From LiPW-15 sp964530925 (GTDB lineage Bacteria > Patescibacteriota > Minisyncoccia > UBA6257 > 2-01-FULL-56-20), in assembly GCA_964530925.1 (NCBI GenBank), contig CAZHBZ010000015.1, forward strand, positions 1 through 13,080: a stretch of 13,080 nt of DNA, read 5' to 3'. Shown in pieces: positions 11,815-13,080 of the stretch; within the stretch, counting starts at the first letter, position 1; each line of letters starts with the position of its first letter. The notes beneath the pieces are model-generated. The model did not search any database. It worked only from the letters and a program-made list of their open reading frames with translations, and had not been told where the DNA came from. Both the position numbers and the translations under genes were made by a program.

Positions 11815-12782
11815 TGAAATCTAGCTTTGAATCCCGGGCTGAATGCAATACTGCAGCCCTGTCGGAAGTAGAACAAAAGCTTTATACAAGCCTCGTTTTA
11901 CCGCAAGAAGCGGAAGCAATAGATCCAAAGAGTTTTGACGACCTTTACGACAAAGGCGTGATTGAGGCCGATATACGCAGAGTCTCGGAACTCGAAGCAA
12001 AGTTTAGAGCGGAAGCCGAAAACGATCCAAGCAAGGAAGCCTGGGATAAGCGAGGAAAACTTTTTGAAGCGATAGTCCGGGACCAGACTGAAATGAGCGA
12101 TTGGATGGGAGAAACCGCTCGCGTTATAGTCCCTTCGCGCTTTGACGATATAGTGGGAGGAGTGGATGGAATTGTGGAATTTGATGACGAAACCAGCAAA
12201 ACCCATCTTGTCCTCGCCATCGATGTAACAGAAAGCGAACTGGGACTAAATCGAAAATTTGAAAAAATAAGCGAAACCATAAGAAGGGGCAGTCTTTCAA
12301 GAGTTAAATATTTCCGCTCCGGAAATATGCGCGGGGAGCTGACTCTTGTTCCTCGCGTTGTTATCGGCGCGGATAAAAAATCGATGGATGAAGTCGCTAA
12401 ATTATTATTGGAATTCAAAACAACCCAGAAAGGCGGAGCGCAGCGCGGCGGGAAAGAAAGTGAAAGATTTCGAGAAGCTCGCAAAAAACTCGCCGAAAAC
12501 GATATGCAATATAAGGTTCTCGTGGAAATGAAGGAGCAACTCATTGCTTTCCGAGAATTTGCGGGCAAAGCGGCGGAAGAAAATAAGCGAGAGACAATAG
12601 ACGCTTACGATCGGGTTCTTAAGCTGATAGAGGGGGTTCTCGCGGGAAAACCAGAAGCTGAACTAAGGGAGACAAGAAGTAGATTGGAGCAAGATGGAGT
12701 CTTTAATATGATTGTCGCGAAATCCAAGAAAATCGACGGATATAATACGAGCGGCGGAATAGTCAAAGCAGTAATAAAATAA
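11814..12782 (+). CDS. Conserved CPR-type hypothetical with PD-(D/E)XK-like core
   Basis: 322 residues from ATG 11814, which overlaps the rpmB stop; an upstream ATG at 11739 lies wholly inside rpmB and is rejected. The core (about 80-200) reads KRGKLFEAIVRDQ, then SRFDDIVGGVDGIVEFDDE, then LVLAIDVTES and a Lys/Arg-rich helix (NRKFEKISETIRR). The order helix with E85, strand with D118, strand with D137-x-T139 resembles restriction-endonuclease-like folds (E...D...[DE]xK), but the Lys is replaced by Thr. The C-terminal third is helical and charged, with coiled-coil character (about 215-295). I recognise the style from Patescibacteria hypotheticals but know no function. Coupling to rpmB suggests steady expression. 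An active nuclease, an inactive nuclease-fold protein and a wholly different fold are all possible. Confidence 0.8.
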   Translation: MKSSFESRAECNTAALSEVEQKLYTSLVLPQEAEAIDPKSFDDLYDKGVIEADIRRVSELEAKFRAEAENDPSKEAWDKRGKLFEAIVRDQTEMSDWMGETARVIVPSRFDDIVGGVDGIVEFDDETSKTHLVLAIDVTESELGLNRKFEKISETIRRGSLSRVKYFRSGNMRGELTLVPRVVIGADKKSMDEVAKLLLEFKTTQKGGAQRGGKESERFREARKKLAENDMQYKVLVEMKEQLIAFREFAGKAAEENKRETIDAYDRVLKLIEGVLAGKPEAELRETRSRLEQDGVFNMIVAKSKKIDGYNTSGGIVKAVIK

Positions 12783-12786
12783 ATTA

Positions 12787-12811
12787 CGGGCTGTAAAACT
12801 TTACAGTTTTT
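12787..12811 (+). terminator. Terminator-like hairpin at the start of the repeat array
   Basis: CGGGCTGTA box (12787-12795), with CTGTAAA (12791-12797) pairing with TTTACAG (12800-12806), followed by TTTTT. It stands 8 bases after the last gene stop, as a terminator would, but the stem is AT-rich and the CGGGCTGTA box recurs at 12928-12936 and 13004-13012 as part of the array. Confidence 0.45.
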
Positions 12812-12849
12812 CATCCCGGCCACTCGTAGAAAATACTTATGAGTACATA
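12812..12849. repeat. Array module R1, copy 1
   Basis: 38 bases matching 12948-12985 at 36 positions; the last 29 bases are identical. Contains ACTCGTA / TATGAGT, able to form a 7-base-pair stem (one G-T) with a 9-base loop. Confidence 0.9.
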
Positions 12850-12904
12850 CGCTCCGCTTTGGAGGACAGGATTATATAATTCATGGTAGAGTGGTTCAGT
12901 CGGC
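12850..12904. repeat. Array module R2, copy 1
   Basis: 55 bases identical to 13026-13080. Contains GGAGGA, then TATAAT (12875-12880), then ATG (12883), but the ATG opens a frame of only eight codons. Confidence 0.93.
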
Positions 12905-12947
12905 ACTAGTTCAAAATTAATGTTCAGCGGGCTGTAAGCAAAGCTTG

Positions 12948-12985
12948 CATCCTGGGCACTCGTAGAAAATACTTATGAGTACATA
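12948..12985. repeat. Array module R1, copy 2
   Basis: Second copy of R1 (2 mismatches to 12812-12849). It is preceded by the CGGGCTGTA box (12928-12936) and a different short hairpin, GCAA-AGC-TTGC (12938-12948), and followed by unrelated AT-rich bases rather than by R2. Confidence 0.9.
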
Positions 12986-13025
12986 ATTATTTTCTCCTCG
13001 TTACGGGCTGTAGTATATCCTCCGT

Positions 13026-13080
13026 CGCTCCGCTTTGGAGGACAGGATTATATAATTCATGGTAGAGTGGTTCAGTCGGC
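13026..13080. repeat. Array module R2, copy 2, cut by the window end
   Basis: Exactly the same 55 bases as 12850-12904, ending at the last base of the window. Preceded by the third CGGGCTGTA box (13004-13012) without R1 between. The upstream base differs, so the shared stretch is exactly 55 bases. Confidence 0.93.

Noticed and set aside
12883..12909. Possible small gene in module R2 (TATAAT, then ATG GTA GAG TGG, eight codons)
   Set aside because: Only eight codons long, the -10 is too close to the ATG for a normal start, and nothing suggests translation.
12912..12999. Minus-strand open stretch with a Cys-rich peptide (YECPGCKLC) in the repeat array
   Set aside because: It has no start codon in frame, is short, and the sister R1 copy carries stops, so it is most likely a chance reading of repeat DNA.
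12783..13080. CRISPR array
   Set aside because: Repeat modules are of different lengths, order and number; spacing is irregular and no cas genes are present.

Overview
The window looks like a scaffold piece from a Candidate Phyla Radiation (Patescibacteria, most likely Parcubacteria-like) bacterium. This is inferred from the gene set and style: a 23S-IVP-type four-helix-bundle gene, a stand-alone GIY-YIG protein, a prepilin with a GIG-P-V tail, a short valyl-tRNA synthetase, a cupredoxin-like lipid-anchored or membrane-anchored protein, small lineage-type hypotheticals, frequent absence of Shine-Dalgarno sites and short GC-rich palindromes. No phylogeny could be run.

Left third (3-4630, all minus strand): a near-continuous gene run. 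Read in the direction of transcription it has a promoter, a broken 5' half of tRNA-Glu, a GIY-YIG nuclease gene, an intact tRNA-Glu(TTC), a small SMR-type transporter, a membrane glycosyltransferase of family 2, a four-helix-bundle (23S-IVP) gene inside short inverted repeats, a type IV prepilin-like protein, a cupredoxin-fold protein and a membrane-anchored hypothetical. Most of the recognisable products are membrane or cell-surface proteins.

Middle (4727-7980): two minus-strand genes, each with its own promoter, ribosome binding site and terminator: a JAMM/MPN metalloprotease and an SPFH/band-7 protein. Divergent from them is tsaD (t6A tRNA modification), followed by a small transcription unit of two tiny membrane proteins with a strong promoter and a strong terminator.

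Right third (8000-12782, plus strand): valS, interrupted near its start by an assembly gap of 100 N whose flanks are an exact 55-base duplicate (an artefact); a prsW-hsp20 pair with a leaderless-looking promoter; and rpmB overlapping an unrecognised gene with PD-(D/E)XK-like features. The last 300 bases hold a modular repeat array whose final 55 bases exactly repeat an earlier segment, which suggests that the contig ends where the assembler could not resolve the array.

The strongest candidates for something new are the GIY-YIG gene framed by a 42-base direct repeat of tRNA-Glu broken in the anticodon, the four-helix-bundle gene framed by inverted repeats that reach into a pilin leader, and the modular repeat array at the right end.
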